Shown: positions 35,382-42,840 of the stretch, one piece after another | Position numbering within the stretch: position 1 is the first letter of the stretch | Layout of the letters: each line of letters opens with the position of its first letter | Origin: Saccharopolyspora indica | GTDB lineage: Bacteria > Actinomycetota > Actinomycetes > Mycobacteriales > Pseudonocardiaceae | DNA length: 64,000 nt | Reading direction: 5' to 3' | Assembly: GCF_027853965.1 (NCBI RefSeq) | Contig: NZ_JAQGLB010000027.1 | Span: 1 to 64,000 of the forward strand | Notes under the pieces: generated by a model | The model's database searches: none | Told to the model about the DNA's origin: nothing | Seen by the model: the letters and a program-made list of their open reading frames with translations, nothing else | Translations under genes and position numbers: made by a program

Positions 35382-36575
35382 TCAGCCGCGGAAGGCGTTG
35401 AGGCCGGTGAGGGCCTGGCCGATGGTGAGGGCGTGCATCTCGCCGGTTCCCTCGTAGGTCAGCACCGACTCCAGGTTCGTCATGTGCCGGATCACCGGGT
35501 ACTCCAGGGAGATCCCGTTCGCGCCGAGGATGGTGCGCGCGGTGCGGGCGACCTCCATCGCTCCGCGCACGTTGTCCAGCTTGCCGAAGCTGACCTGCTG
35601 CGGGATGAGCTGCCCGGCGTCCTTGCGGCGGCCGAGGTGCAGGGCGAGGAGCCTGCCGTTCTGCACCCGCACCGCCATGTCGGCGAGCTTGCTCTGGGTG
35701 AGCTGGAAGCCGCCGATCGGCCGGCCGAACTGCTCGCGGGTCGTCGCGTAGTCCAGCGCCGCCTCCAGGCAGCTGCGGCCCGCGCCGACCGCGCCCCACA
35801 CGATGCCGTAGCGCGCCTCGTTGAGGCAGGACAGCGGGCCGCGCAGGCCGGTGACCTCCGGCAGCACCGCGTCGGCGGGCAGCCGGACGTCGTCGAGCAC
35901 CAGCTCGCTGGTCACCGAGGCGCGCAGGGACAGCTTGTGCTTGATCTCCGGCGCGGAGAAGCCCGGCGTGTCGGTCGGGACGACGAAGCCGCGCACGCCC
36001 TCGTCGGTCTTGGCCCACACCACGGCCACCGCGGCGATGCTGCCGTTGGTGATCCACATCTTCCGGCCGTTGAGCACCCAGTCGGAGCCGTCGCGGCGCG
36101 CCGAGGTGAGCATCGAGGCCGGGTCGGAGCCGTGGTCGGGCTCGGTCAGGCCGAAGCAGCCGATCGCCTCGCCCGCCGCCATCCGCGGCAGCCAGTGCTG
36201 CTTGTGCTCCTCCGAACCCCAGCGCCAGATGGCGAACATGGCCAGCGAGCCCTGCACCGACACCAGCGAGCGCAGCCCGGAGTCGCAGGCCTCCAGCTCC
36301 TCGCAGGCGATGCCGTAGTCCACTGCGGACAGTCCGGCGCAGCCGTAGCCCTCCAGGTGCATGCCCAGCACGCCGAGCTTGCCCAGCTCCCGCGCCAGCT
36401 CGCGGGCCTGCGGGAACTCCCCGCGCTCGTACCACTCCGCGACGTGCGGCTGCACGTGGTCGCGGCACAGCGCGCGCACGCTGTCGCGGATCGCCAGCTG
36501 CTCCGCGGTGAATTCGGCGTCGATCCCGAGCGGATCGCGCGGGTCGAACGCAGGACGCTTGCCACCGGCACTCAT
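35382..36575 (-). CDS. gcdH: Acyl-CoA dehydrogenase, glutaryl-CoA dehydrogenase type
   Basis: A 397-residue flavoprotein of the GcdH branch, which converts glutaryl-CoA to crotonyl-CoA and CO2. Typical sequence: CFGLTEPDHGSDPASM at the flavin site, GRKMWITNGSIA, LNEARYGIVWGA, TREQFGRPI, and the catalytic glutamate in LTYEGTGEMH with IGQALTGLNAF at the end. ATG at 36575 has GGAGG seven bases upstream. It shares direction with the CoA transferase gene 253 bases upstream, the two being separated by a structured repeat. Probable role: last steps of glutarate, lysine or tryptophan breakdown. Confidence 0.92.
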   Translation of the reverse strand: MSAGGKRPAFDPRDPLGIDAEFTAEQLAIRDSVRALCRDHVQPHVAEWYERGEFPQARELARELGKLGVLGMHLEGYGCAGLSAVDYGIACEELEACDSGLRSLVSVQGSLAMFAIWRWGSEEHKQHWLPRMAAGEAIGCFGLTEPDHGSDPASMLTSARRDGSDWVLNGRKMWITNGSIAAVAVVWAKTDEGVRGFVVPTDTPGFSAPEIKHKLSLRASVTSELVLDDVRLPADAVLPEVTGLRGPLSCLNEARYGIVWGAVGAGRSCLEAALDYATTREQFGRPIGGFQLTQSKLADMAVRVQNGRLLALHLGRRKDAGQLIPQQVSFGKLDNVRGAMEVARTARTILGANGISLEYPVIRHMTNLESVLTYEGTGEMHALTIGQALTGLNAFRG

Positions 36576-36650
36576 TGCTGGTTCCTCCAATGTGGTTGAT
36601 TTCCGGGCCGCAGCCGCGACGCGCACCGCAACAACAGCACGAGCTGCCGC

Positions 36651-36816
36651 AAGCGCGCAGCGCTTAACCCACCCCCGCAGCTTGCACCGCCGCGGGTTCT
36701 CAGAAGCTTCCTGGCGAGGACGGCCCCTCCGCCGTGTATCGGACATACATCAGGAGGGACACCCGCAGTCCAGGGAGCTTCTGAGGTACCGCTACCCGCA
36801 CCGCCACGCAAAACGA
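36651..36816 (+). repeat. Structured intergenic element D, copy 1
   Basis: A 166-bp element in the gap between gcdH and the CoA transferase, oriented to the plus strand (opposite to both genes). It begins with hairpin AAGCGC-GCA-GCGCTT, then a GCAGCT...CACCGCC segment, then a long hairpin with 16-bp arms CTCAGAAGCTTCCTGG and CCAGGGAGCTTCTGAG enclosing GAGGACGG, an inner stem CCCTCC/GGAGGG, GTGTAT...ATACAT and ACCCGCAGT, and ends CGCAAAACGA. The other copies (57993-58159, 60777-60946) keep the unpaired parts and change the stems in matched pairs. The rest of 36576-36828 holds no gene. Confidence 0.85.
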
Positions 36817-36828
36817 GCCTGGAATCAA

Positions 36829-37998
36829 TCATCTGGAGACGATGGGGGGAAGCGTTTGTTCGGGGTCCTCCAGCCATGCGAGGACCTCCTTGCCGTGCTC
36901 GCCGAGCAGTGGCGGCGGGGTCACCTCGGCGCTGCCGTGCGCGGAGAAGTCGATGGGCATGCGCACCTGCATCGTCGCTCCGCCACCGGGGTCGACCAGC
37001 GGGCGCAGACCCAGGGACTCGGCGTAGTGCACCGCCTGCGCCAGGTCGTTGACCTGCCCGCACGCGATTCCCAAGCCCTGCAAGCGTTCCTGCCAGTCGG
37101 CCGCGGTGCGGGCGCCGAGGACGTTCTCCAGCTGCCGGACCAGCTCGTCGCGGTGGGCGACGCGCTGCGCGTTCGTGGCGAACCGCTCGTCGTCGGGCAG
37201 GCCGAGCAGTCCGAGCGCCCCGCACAGCTTGCGGAACTGGCCGTCGTTGCCGACCGCGACGGCCAGGAAGGCGTCCTCGCAGCGCAACGTCTCGTACGGC
37301 GCGATGCTCGGGTGCCGGTTGCCCATCCGCCGCGGCGGGGTGCCGGTGGTCAGCAGCCCGCTCATCTGGTTCACCAGCGACGCCAGCAGGCTGGACAGCA
37401 GGTTCACCTCGACGTGCTGGCCCTCGCCGGTCAGCTCGCGGTGGCGCAGCGCGGCCAGGATGCCCAGCGCGGCATCCTTGCCGGTGAGCACGTCCACCAG
37501 CGCCACACCGGCCTTCATCGGCGGCCCGTCGGCTTCGCCGGTGATGCTCATCAGCCCGCCGAGCGCCTGCACCACGAAGTCGTAGCCGGGCAGCTCGGCG
37601 CCACCGTCGCTGCCGAAGCCGGAGATCGAGGTGTAGATCAGCCGGGGGTTGAGCTCGCGCGCGGCGGCGTGGTCCAGGCCGTGGCGCGCGAGCGAGCCCG
37701 GCTTGAAGTTCTCCACCAGCACGTCGGCGCGGCGGACCAGGTCGTGCGCGGCCGCCCGGTCCTGCGGGTCGCCGAGGTCGAGTGCGATGCTGCGCTTGCC
37801 GCGGTTGACCGACTCGAAGTAGGACGAGCTGTGCTCGGTCCAGGGCGGGCCCCAGGTGCGGGTGTCGTCGCCGGTGCCGGGACGCTCCACCTTGATCACC
37901 GTGGCGCCGAGGTCGGCCAGCAGCGTGGTCGCGTACGGGCCGGCCAGAACCCGGCTGAAGTCCGCCACGACCACGCCGTCCATCGGCAGCGTCTTCAT
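36829..37998 (-). CDS. Family III acyl-CoA transferase (CaiB/BaiF)
   Basis: A 389-residue CoA transferase. The N-terminus (VADFSRVLAGPYATTLLADLGA, shown in part as DFSRVLAGPYATTLLADL) and IKVERPGTGDDTR are typical, with the active-site aspartate expected in GVALVDVLTG (about residue 165). ATG at 37998 has GGGGAAGG upstream and is preferred over the GTG at 38034. Beside gcdH it most likely activates glutarate with succinyl-CoA, as the human SUGCT/bacterial GcdG enzymes do; that is inference from context. A divergent GntR regulator with a perfect operator lies 103 bases away. Confidence 0.9.
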   Translation of the reverse strand: MKTLPMDGVVVADFSRVLAGPYATTLLADLGATVIKVERPGTGDDTRTWGPPWTEHSSSYFESVNRGKRSIALDLGDPQDRAAAHDLVRRADVLVENFKPGSLARHGLDHAAARELNPRLIYTSISGFGSDGGAELPGYDFVVQALGGLMSITGEADGPPMKAGVALVDVLTGKDAALGILAALRHRELTGEGQHVEVNLLSSLLASLVNQMSGLLTTGTPPRRMGNRHPSIAPYETLRCEDAFLAVAVGNDGQFRKLCGALGLLGLPDDERFATNAQRVAHRDELVRQLENVLGARTAADWQERLQGLGIACGQVNDLAQAVHYAESLGLRPLVDPGGGATMQVRMPIDFSAHGSAEVTPPPLLGEHGKEVLAWLEDPEQTLPPIVSR

Positions 37999-38038
37999 GC
38001 ACCCGCCCTTCCCCGCACCAGTGGCTTGCGTCACCGCG

Positions 38039-38054
38039 ATATTGGATCCAATAT
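38039..38054. promoter_or_regulatory. GntR operator ATATTGGATCCAATAT
   Basis: A perfect 16-bp palindrome between the divergent CoA-transferase and GntR genes, 41 bases upstream of the former. TTGGATCCAA-type sites are common for FCD-class GntR proteins. It probably lets the GntR protein repress both directions until glutarate or a related acyl-CoA binds. Confidence 0.85.
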
Positions 38055-38101
38055 ACAGTTGTCGGGCAACCGGTCAAGGAACCGGAGAACGGAGGACCGG
38101 G

Positions 38102-38755
38102 ATGCGGCGACCACCCACCACGCAGGAGTTCGTCCTCGGCGAGCTGCGCAGATCCATCGTGTCCGGGGAGCTGGCGCCGGGCCAGCCGATCCGGCAGGAC
38201 TCGATCGCCCAGGGCCTCGGCGTGAGCCGGGTACCGCTGCGCGAGGCGCTGAAGACGCTGGAGGCGGAGGGCCAGGTCGTCTACCAGCCGCACCGGGGCT
38301 ACTCGGTGGCCGAGCTGTCGCTGAGCGACCTGCTGGAGGTCTACCGGATGCGGGAGCTGCTGGAGGCCGAGGCCGCCGCGGTGGCCACCGAGCGGTTCAC
38401 CGACACCGACCTGGCGCGGATCACCGACGCCCAGCATGACGTGGAGCGGGCGGCCGACGGCGGCGACCTGGTCGCCATGATCGCGGCCAACCGCCGCTTC
38501 CACTTCGCCCTGCTGGAACCGTCCGGCATGCCGCGCCTGCTGCGCGTCGTGCGCACCCTCTGGGACGCCACCGACGCCTACCGGGCCGTCTACTACAACT
38601 CCGACACCAACCGCACCCGGGTCCGCCACGAGCACGACGGCATCGTGGCGGCGGCGCAGAACCGCCGAGCCGACGACCTGGTCCGGCTGCTCGACGAACA
38701 CCGCCGCCACGCGGTCGACGCCCTCCGCGGCACCATCACGTCCGAAGTGGACTGA
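38102..38755 (+). CDS. GntR-family (FadR/FCD) regulator of the glutarate module
   Basis: A 217-residue GntR-family regulator. The winged helix-turn-helix covers about 5-75 (LGELRRSIVSGELAPGQPI then QGLGVSRVPLREALKTLE) and the all-helical FCD ligand domain about 80-205, with metal-ligand positions such as DLLEVYRMRELLE and HFALLEPSGMPRL and RHEHDGIV. ATG at 38102 has GGAGG. It is divergent from the CoA transferase with a perfect palindrome between, the classic layout for local control. Confidence 0.93.
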   Translation: MRRPPTTQEFVLGELRRSIVSGELAPGQPIRQDSIAQGLGVSRVPLREALKTLEAEGQVVYQPHRGYSVAELSLSDLLEVYRMRELLEAEAAAVATERFTDTDLARITDAQHDVERAADGGDLVAMIAANRRFHFALLEPSGMPRLLRVVRTLWDATDAYRAVYYNSDTNRTRVRHEHDGIVAAAQNRRADDLVRLLDEHRRHAVDALRGTITSEVD

Positions 38756-38830
38756 TCCATCGACCGATCGCACGACCCGCGAGAGCGCCGCCCCCCCTTG
38801 CAGGTTCAGCGCGAAATCGCCACCACTGCT

Positions 38831-38914
38831 CCGTTTTCGCTGGTTCAGACCCGTGAGCACTTTGGGGTGCTATAGCCCCTCAAAACACTCACGGGACCCG
38901 ACCAGCGGAAACGG
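38831..38914. terminator. 84-base nested hairpin between convergent regulators
   Basis: Outer arms CCGTTTTCGCTGGT (38831-38844) and ACCAGCGGAAACGG (38901-38914) match except one position. Inside, CCCGTGAG (38850-38857) and CTCACGGG (38888-38895) enclose a quasi-palindrome centred on GCTATAGC. It lies between the ends of the GntR gene (38755) and the TetR gene (38939), which converge. Probable two-way terminator. Nothing else is seen in 38756-38938. Confidence 0.7.
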
Positions 38915-38938
38915 AACACCGCGCGGTGGAACCAGAAC

Positions 38939-39517
38939 TCAGGCCGCAAGCAGGACTTCCGCCGTGCGACGCGCGTGCTCGACCGCGCCCGGGACGTCGG
39001 TCGACGCCACGACCGTGGCGCCTTCGTAGAGCAGCAGGGCGCTGTCGGCGAACCGCGCCGGCTCGGCGACTCCCGCCGCTGCCGCGAGCTCTTCGAAGTA
39101 GTCCCGCATCCACCGCTTCTGCCCGATGACCACCGACCGCCCGGGGTGGTCCGCCTCGGGCATCTCCGCCAGCGCGTTGACGAAGCCGCAGCCCCGGAAG
39201 CTCGCGCGATCCATCCACGCGCCCAGCGCGTCGAACACCGCCAGCAGCTCCTCGCGAGGCCCGCTCGCGTGCTCCGCCACCCAGCTCCGCAGCCACTCCC
39301 GCCAGCGCTGGTCGCGCTCGACCAGGTACGCGGTGACCAGCCGGTCCTTCGACCCGAAGCAGGCGTAGAGCGTCTTCTTGGTCACCCCGGCCCCGGCCGC
39401 GATGGCCTCGACGCCGACCGCGTGGATGCCCTCGGCGTAGAACAGCTCGGCCGCGACGTCTAGCACCCGCCGCCCCGCCGGGGTCAGCTTCTCCAGCAAC
39501 TCCGCCACTTCTGCCAC
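38939..39517 (-). CDS. TetR-family regulator of the quinone reductase pair
   Basis: A 192-residue TetR regulator. The DNA-binding domain (about 12-60) includes FYAEGIHAVGVEAIAAGAGV and TKKTLYACFGSKDRLVTAYL; the ligand domain has MDRASFRGCGFVNALAEMP, typical of the TetR_C_7/YcdC-like group. GTG at 39517, or an in-frame GTG three codons in. It is divergent from the quinone reductase gene, and identical 14-bp sites lie at each promoter (39526-39539 and 39581-39594), so autoregulation and repression of the operon are likely. Confidence 0.92.
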   Translation of the reverse strand: MAEVAELLEKLTPAGRRVLDVAAELFYAEGIHAVGVEAIAAGAGVTKKTLYACFGSKDRLVTAYLVERDQRWREWLRSWVAEHASGPREELLAVFDALGAWMDRASFRGCGFVNALAEMPEADHPGRSVVIGQKRWMRDYFEELAAAAGVAEPARFADSALLLYEGATVVASTDVPGAVEHARRTAEVLLAA

Positions 39518-39525
39518 GCCTCTAC

Positions 39526-39594
39526 TATACCGACCGGTGGGTTGACAGCGGCGGCACCGATGCGCCTATCGTGGTAACCACACCGGTCGGTATA
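39526..39594. promoter_or_regulatory. Paired TetR operators TATACCGACCGGTG
   Basis: TATACCGACCGGTG (39526-39539) is repeated exactly in reverse complement at 39581-39594. Each copy holds the near-palindromic core ACCGACCGGT. One copy is nine bases upstream of the TetR start codon, the other 23 bases upstream of the quinone reductase start. A similar site with the same 11-base core TACCGACCGGT is upstream of the 3-hydroxyacyl-CoA dehydrogenase gene (42576-42586). Confidence 0.85.
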
Positions 39595-39616
39595 CCTCGA
39601 TGGGAGAGTGCCCCAC

Positions 39617-40651
39617 ATGCGCGCAGTGCTGCTCACCGGCTTCGGCGGGCCGGAGAAGCTGGAGTACCGCGAAGACGTGCCCACCCCGCAGGCCGGGCCG
39701 GGCGAAGTCCGGATCGGGGTCGCGGCGACGGCCATCAACAACACCGACATCTGGACCCGCGAAGGCGCCTACGGCACACCCGACGATCCGGCGAACATCG
39801 CGGGCTGGCGGCGCGAGCCGCTGGCGTTCCCGCGCATCCAGGGCGCCGACGTGGTCGGCCGCATCGACCAGGTCGGGCCGGGCGTGCCCGGCTCACGGCT
39901 CGGCGAGCGGGTGATCGTCGACCCGATGCTCTACACCGGCGGCGAGCGCGAGCTGGTGGACACCGAGTACCTGGGCAGCGAACGCGACGGCGGGTTCGCC
40001 GAGCACACCACCGTCCCGGCCGGCAACGCCCACGCGATCGAAAGCCCGCTCAGCGACGCCGAACTGGCCACCTTCCCCACGGCCTACGCCACCGCGATGC
40101 GCATGCTCAACCGAGCGAGCGTCCGCGACGGGGAAACCGTGGTGGTCACCGGAGCCTCCGGCGGCGTCGGCTCGGCGCTGATCCAGCTCGCGACCTCGCG
40201 CGGCGCGCGGGTGATCGCCGTGACCAGCGCCGCGAAGCGCGAGCAGGCGTTGCGGCTCGGCGCGCACGCGGCGGTCGACCGGAACTCGCCGGACCTGGTC
40301 TCCGAGACCGGCCCCGCCGACGTGGTGGCCGACGTGGTCGCCGGCCCGGCGTTCCCGCAGCTGCTGCGCGTGCTCGCCCCGCTCGGCCGCTACGTCGTCG
40401 CGGGCGGCATCGCCGGACCGCTGGTGGAGACCGACCTGCGCACCGTCTACCTGCGGCAGCTGCAGCTGATCGGCTCGTCCTTCGGCACCCACGAGGACTT
40501 CGCCCAGCTGATCGGCCACGTCGAGCGCGGCGAGCTGACCCCGCTGCTGGCGGGCACCCACCCGCTGCACCAGCTCCGCGAAGCCCAGCGCACCTTCACC
40601 GCCAAGAACTTCTTCGGCAAGCTCGTCATCACCGTGGGGGAAGCCGCGTGA
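39617..40651 (+). CDS. Quinone oxidoreductase-like zinc-free medium-chain dehydrogenase
   Basis: A 344-residue MDR-family NADPH-dependent oxidoreductase. It begins MRAVLLTGFGGPEKLEYRED, a typical quinone reductase start, has the cofactor motif VTGASGGVGSALIQLA, and lacks the zinc-ligand cysteines and histidines of alcohol dehydrogenases. ATG at 39617 has GGGAGAG nine bases upstream; the GTG at 39608 overlaps this site. Likely reduces quinones or enones. The next gene starts inside its stop (GTGA). Controlled by the divergent TetR. Confidence 0.9.
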   Translation: MRAVLLTGFGGPEKLEYREDVPTPQAGPGEVRIGVAATAINNTDIWTREGAYGTPDDPANIAGWRREPLAFPRIQGADVVGRIDQVGPGVPGSRLGERVIVDPMLYTGGERELVDTEYLGSERDGGFAEHTTVPAGNAHAIESPLSDAELATFPTAYATAMRMLNRASVRDGETVVVTGASGGVGSALIQLATSRGARVIAVTSAAKREQALRLGAHAAVDRNSPDLVSETGPADVVADVVAGPAFPQLLRVLAPLGRYVVAGGIAGPLVETDLRTVYLRQLQLIGSSFGTHEDFAQLIGHVERGELTPLLAGTHPLHQLREAQRTFTAKNFFGKLVITVGEAA

Positions 40652-41490
40652 TCCTCACCGACCACATCGTCGTCGACGGCGTCCGGCTGGCCCACCGGCA
40701 CACCACCGGCAGCACCGGCGAGGCGCTGGTGTTCCTGCACGGAACGCCGTCGCACTCCCACATCTGGCGCGAGGTGGCACCGGCCTTCGAAGCCGACGGC
40801 CACGAGCTCCTGGTCTACGACCTGCTCGGCTACGGCGCCTCGGAACGCCCCGTCGACCGCGACACCTCGGTCACCGCGCAGGCAGCCCTGCTGGAGAAGC
40901 TGTTGGCACAGCTGGGAATCCGGCGCTGCACGTTGATCGCGCACGACATCGGCGGCGCGGTGGCGCAGATCTTCACCGCAGCGCACCCGGATCGCGTCGC
41001 GCGGCTGGCGCTGATCGACTCGGTCAGCTACGACTCCTGGCCGTCGAGCACCTGGCGGGAGATCATCCGCGACCACCTCGACGACCACGCCGCGATGCCC
41101 CAGCACGACTTCGAAGCCCTGCTCACCCGCCAGCTGACGATGACGGTGGCCGACCCGTCCCGGATGACCGGCGACACCCTCGAGGCCTACTTGCGTCCAC
41201 ATCGGACACCGATGGGCCGCGCATCCTTCTTCGAGCACCAGGTCCGCCACTACGACTCGACACCCACCGAGCGAGCAGCACCGCTGCTGAGAACCCTGCG
41301 CACCCCGACCCACGTCATCTGGGGCGCCGAAGACCGCTGGCAGCCGGTTACCTACGCCCACCGCCTGACCCAGGACATCCCGACCGCAACCCTCGCCACG
41401 ATCCCGAACGCGGGCCACTTCCCCATGGAGGACGCCCCGGCCCGCGTGGTCGCCGAGCTCCGCACCCTCCTCGCGCGCGAAGCGAGCTGA
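40648..41490 (+). CDS. Alpha/beta hydrolase with Asp nucleophile (epoxide hydrolase/dehalogenase-like)
   Basis: A 280-residue alpha/beta hydrolase. The oxyanion motif is FLHGTPSHSHIW and the nucleophile elbow is IAHDIGGAV (about residue 98), where the usual serine is aspartate. Aspartate nucleophiles occur in epoxide hydrolases and haloalkane dehalogenases. The acid is probably in WGAEDRWQP and the base histidine in NAGHFPMED. GTG at 40648 overlaps the stop of the quinone reductase gene, so the two enzymes are co-translated. A detoxification pair for reactive aromatics or halogenated compounds is plausible, not shown. Confidence 0.88.
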   Translation: MILTDHIVVDGVRLAHRHTTGSTGEALVFLHGTPSHSHIWREVAPAFEADGHELLVYDLLGYGASERPVDRDTSVTAQAALLEKLLAQLGIRRCTLIAHDIGGAVAQIFTAAHPDRVARLALIDSVSYDSWPSSTWREIIRDHLDDHAAMPQHDFEALLTRQLTMTVADPSRMTGDTLEAYLRPHRTPMGRASFFEHQVRHYDSTPTERAAPLLRTLRTPTHVIWGAEDRWQPVTYAHRLTQDIPTATLATIPNAGHFPMEDAPARVVAELRTLLAREAS

Positions 41491-41539
41491 GGTGAAGGGC
41501 ACCTCTTAGCAAGTAACTTGCTAAAAGGTGCCCTTCACC
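41491..41539. terminator. 49-bp palindrome, family C copy 1
   Basis: GGTGAAGGGCACC (41491-41503) and GGTGCCCTTCACC (41527-41539) are perfect 13-bp arms; inside, TTAGCAAGT pairs with ACTTGCTAA. It begins directly after the stop of the alpha/beta hydrolase gene, whose neighbour converges. Almost certainly a two-way terminator. Confidence 0.85.
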
Positions 41540-41584
41540 TACCCCGATCGAGCTCGCCGGGTCGCGCTCACTCGGACGAGGTGG

Positions 41585-41633
41585 GGTGAAGGGCACCTTT
41601 CGCCAAGTTAGTTGGTGAAGGGTGCCCTTCACC
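41585..41633. terminator. 49-bp palindrome, family C copy 2
   Basis: The same arms as copy 1 (GGTGAAGGGCACC at 41585-41597, GGTGCCCTTCACC at 41621-41633) and the same total length, but a different centre. It lies 16 bases from the end of the convergent 3-hydroxyacyl-CoA dehydrogenase gene, so each converging gene has its own copy. Confidence 0.85.
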
Positions 41634-41649
41634 TCTCACCCGCGCGGGG

Positions 41650-42513
41650 TCAGCTGTAGTCGTAGAAGCCCTTGCCGGACTTCTTGCCCTTCAGGCCCGC
41701 TTCGACCATGCGGCGCAGCAGCGGCGGGGCGATGAAGTTCGGGTCGCCGTACTCCTCGTGCATCGAGTCCGCGATCGCCTTGAGGGTGTCCAGGCCCACC
41801 AGGTCGGACAGGCGCAGCGGGCCCATCGGGTGGGCGCAGCCCAGCACCATGCCCTTGTCCACGTCCTCGGCGCTGGCGAAACCGCCCTCGACCATCCGGA
41901 TCGCCGACAGCAGGTAGGGCACCAGCAGCGCGTTGACGACGAACCCGGAGCGGTCCTTGGCCCGGATGGTCTCCTTGCCCAGCTGCTCGGTGGCGAACGC
42001 CGCGGCCCGCTCGACGGTCTCCTCCGAGGTCAGCAGCGACGGCACCAGCTCGACGAGCTTGAGCACCGGGACCGGGTTGAAGAAGTGCACGCCGAGCACC
42101 TGCTGCGGGCGCTTGGTGGCGCTGGCCAGCTTGGCGATCGGGATGGACGAGGTGTTCGACGCCAGGATCGCGTCCGGATCGGACACCACCTTGTCCAGCT
42201 CGGCGAACAGCTTGGTCTTGAGCTCCTCGTCCTCGGCGATGGCCTCGATGACCATGTTGCGGTCGTCGAGGTCGGCCAGCGTCGTGGTGAAGTGCAGGCG
42301 GGCCTGCGCGGCGTCGCGCTCGGCCTCGGTCAGCTTGCCCTTCTGCACCGCGTGGTTCAGCGACTTCCACAGCCTGGTGCGGCCGGCGCGAGCGGCTTCG
42401 TCGCTGACCTCGCAGACGATCACGTCCAGACCGGCCCGGGCACCGACCTCCGCGATGCCACCGCCCATCTGCCCGCCGCCGATGACTCCCAGTCGCTCGA
42501 TCTTCGTCACCAC
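41650..42513 (-). CDS. 3-hydroxybutyryl-CoA (3-hydroxyacyl-CoA) dehydrogenase
   Basis: A 287-residue NAD-dependent dehydrogenase that oxidises (S)-3-hydroxyacyl-CoA. The Rossmann motif is GVIGGGQMGGGIAE; SNTSSIPI, the catalytic histidine in GVHFFNPVPVLKLVELV and the C-terminal GKKSGKGFYDY are all typical of the FadB2/Hbd family, and length fits. GTG at 42513 (or the next codon, 42510) with GGAAGG upstream. It stands alone; a site like the TetR operator of the neighbouring operon lies 62 bases upstream. It would act in fatty-acid or crotonyl-CoA breakdown, downstream of glutaryl-CoA dehydrogenase. Confidence 0.95.
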   Translation of the reverse strand: MVTKIERLGVIGGGQMGGGIAEVGARAGLDVIVCEVSDEAARAGRTRLWKSLNHAVQKGKLTEAERDAAQARLHFTTTLADLDDRNMVIEAIAEDEELKTKLFAELDKVVSDPDAILASNTSSIPIAKLASATKRPQQVLGVHFFNPVPVLKLVELVPSLLTSEETVERAAAFATEQLGKETIRAKDRSGFVVNALLVPYLLSAIRMVEGGFASAEDVDKGMVLGCAHPMGPLRLSDLVGLDTLKAIADSMHEEYGDPNFIAPPLLRRMVEAGLKGKKSGKGFYDYS

Positions 42514-42574
42514 ACGATCCTTCCCGCTTCCGGCTGCGCTGCCCTACGTCGGGCGATCATGCCAGCTACGGCGG

Positions 42575-42588
42575 TTACCGACCGGTAA
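42575..42588. promoter_or_regulatory. TetR-like operator TTACCGACCGGTAA upstream of the hydroxyacyl-CoA dehydrogenase
   Basis: The 11-base core TACCGACCGGT (42576-42586) is identical to the core of the sites at 39526-39539 and 39581-39594. It lies 62 bases before the dehydrogenase start. This suggests the TetR at 38939-39517, or a relative of it, also controls this gene. Confidence 0.6.
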
Positions 42589-42840
42589 ACAGTGCGCTAG
42601 ACCACGCCGATCGAGCGATGGAGCGATGGAGAGGTGGTCGGCGCGGAGCCGGCCCTGACCCCCAAGGCTGCTCCGGCTCCGCGCGGTCGAACCCCCCGAT
42701 CCGACCCTGACCCCCGAAACGTCTTCAGATTACCGCACCGTCCGTGCATGAATGCATGCGCTCCGAACATCAGTCGAGCGTGCGCAGCACGAACGCCCCG
42801 CGCCGGAGTCCGGCACGGGGCGCTGCGACGTCGCGGCCGG
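42589..42840. other. Intergenic region with inverted repeat and terminator
   Basis: The 327 bases between the dehydrogenase and the ricin-B gene (42514-42840) hold no gene I can support. The 12-bp arms GCGCGGAGCCGG (42641-42652) and CCGGCTCCGCGC (42673-42684) form a perfect inverted repeat; CCCTGACCCCC occurs twice nearby as a direct repeat. The segment GCATGAATGCATGC around 42745 is also locally palindromic. Confidence 0.5.
42794..42822 (-). terminator. Terminator of the ricin-B gene
   Basis: CGCCCCGCGCCGGA and TCCGGCACGGGGCG are 14-bp arms with one mismatch, nearly back to back, 18 bases after the stop of the minus-strand gene. A strong, compact hairpin with no T tract. Confidence 0.7.
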
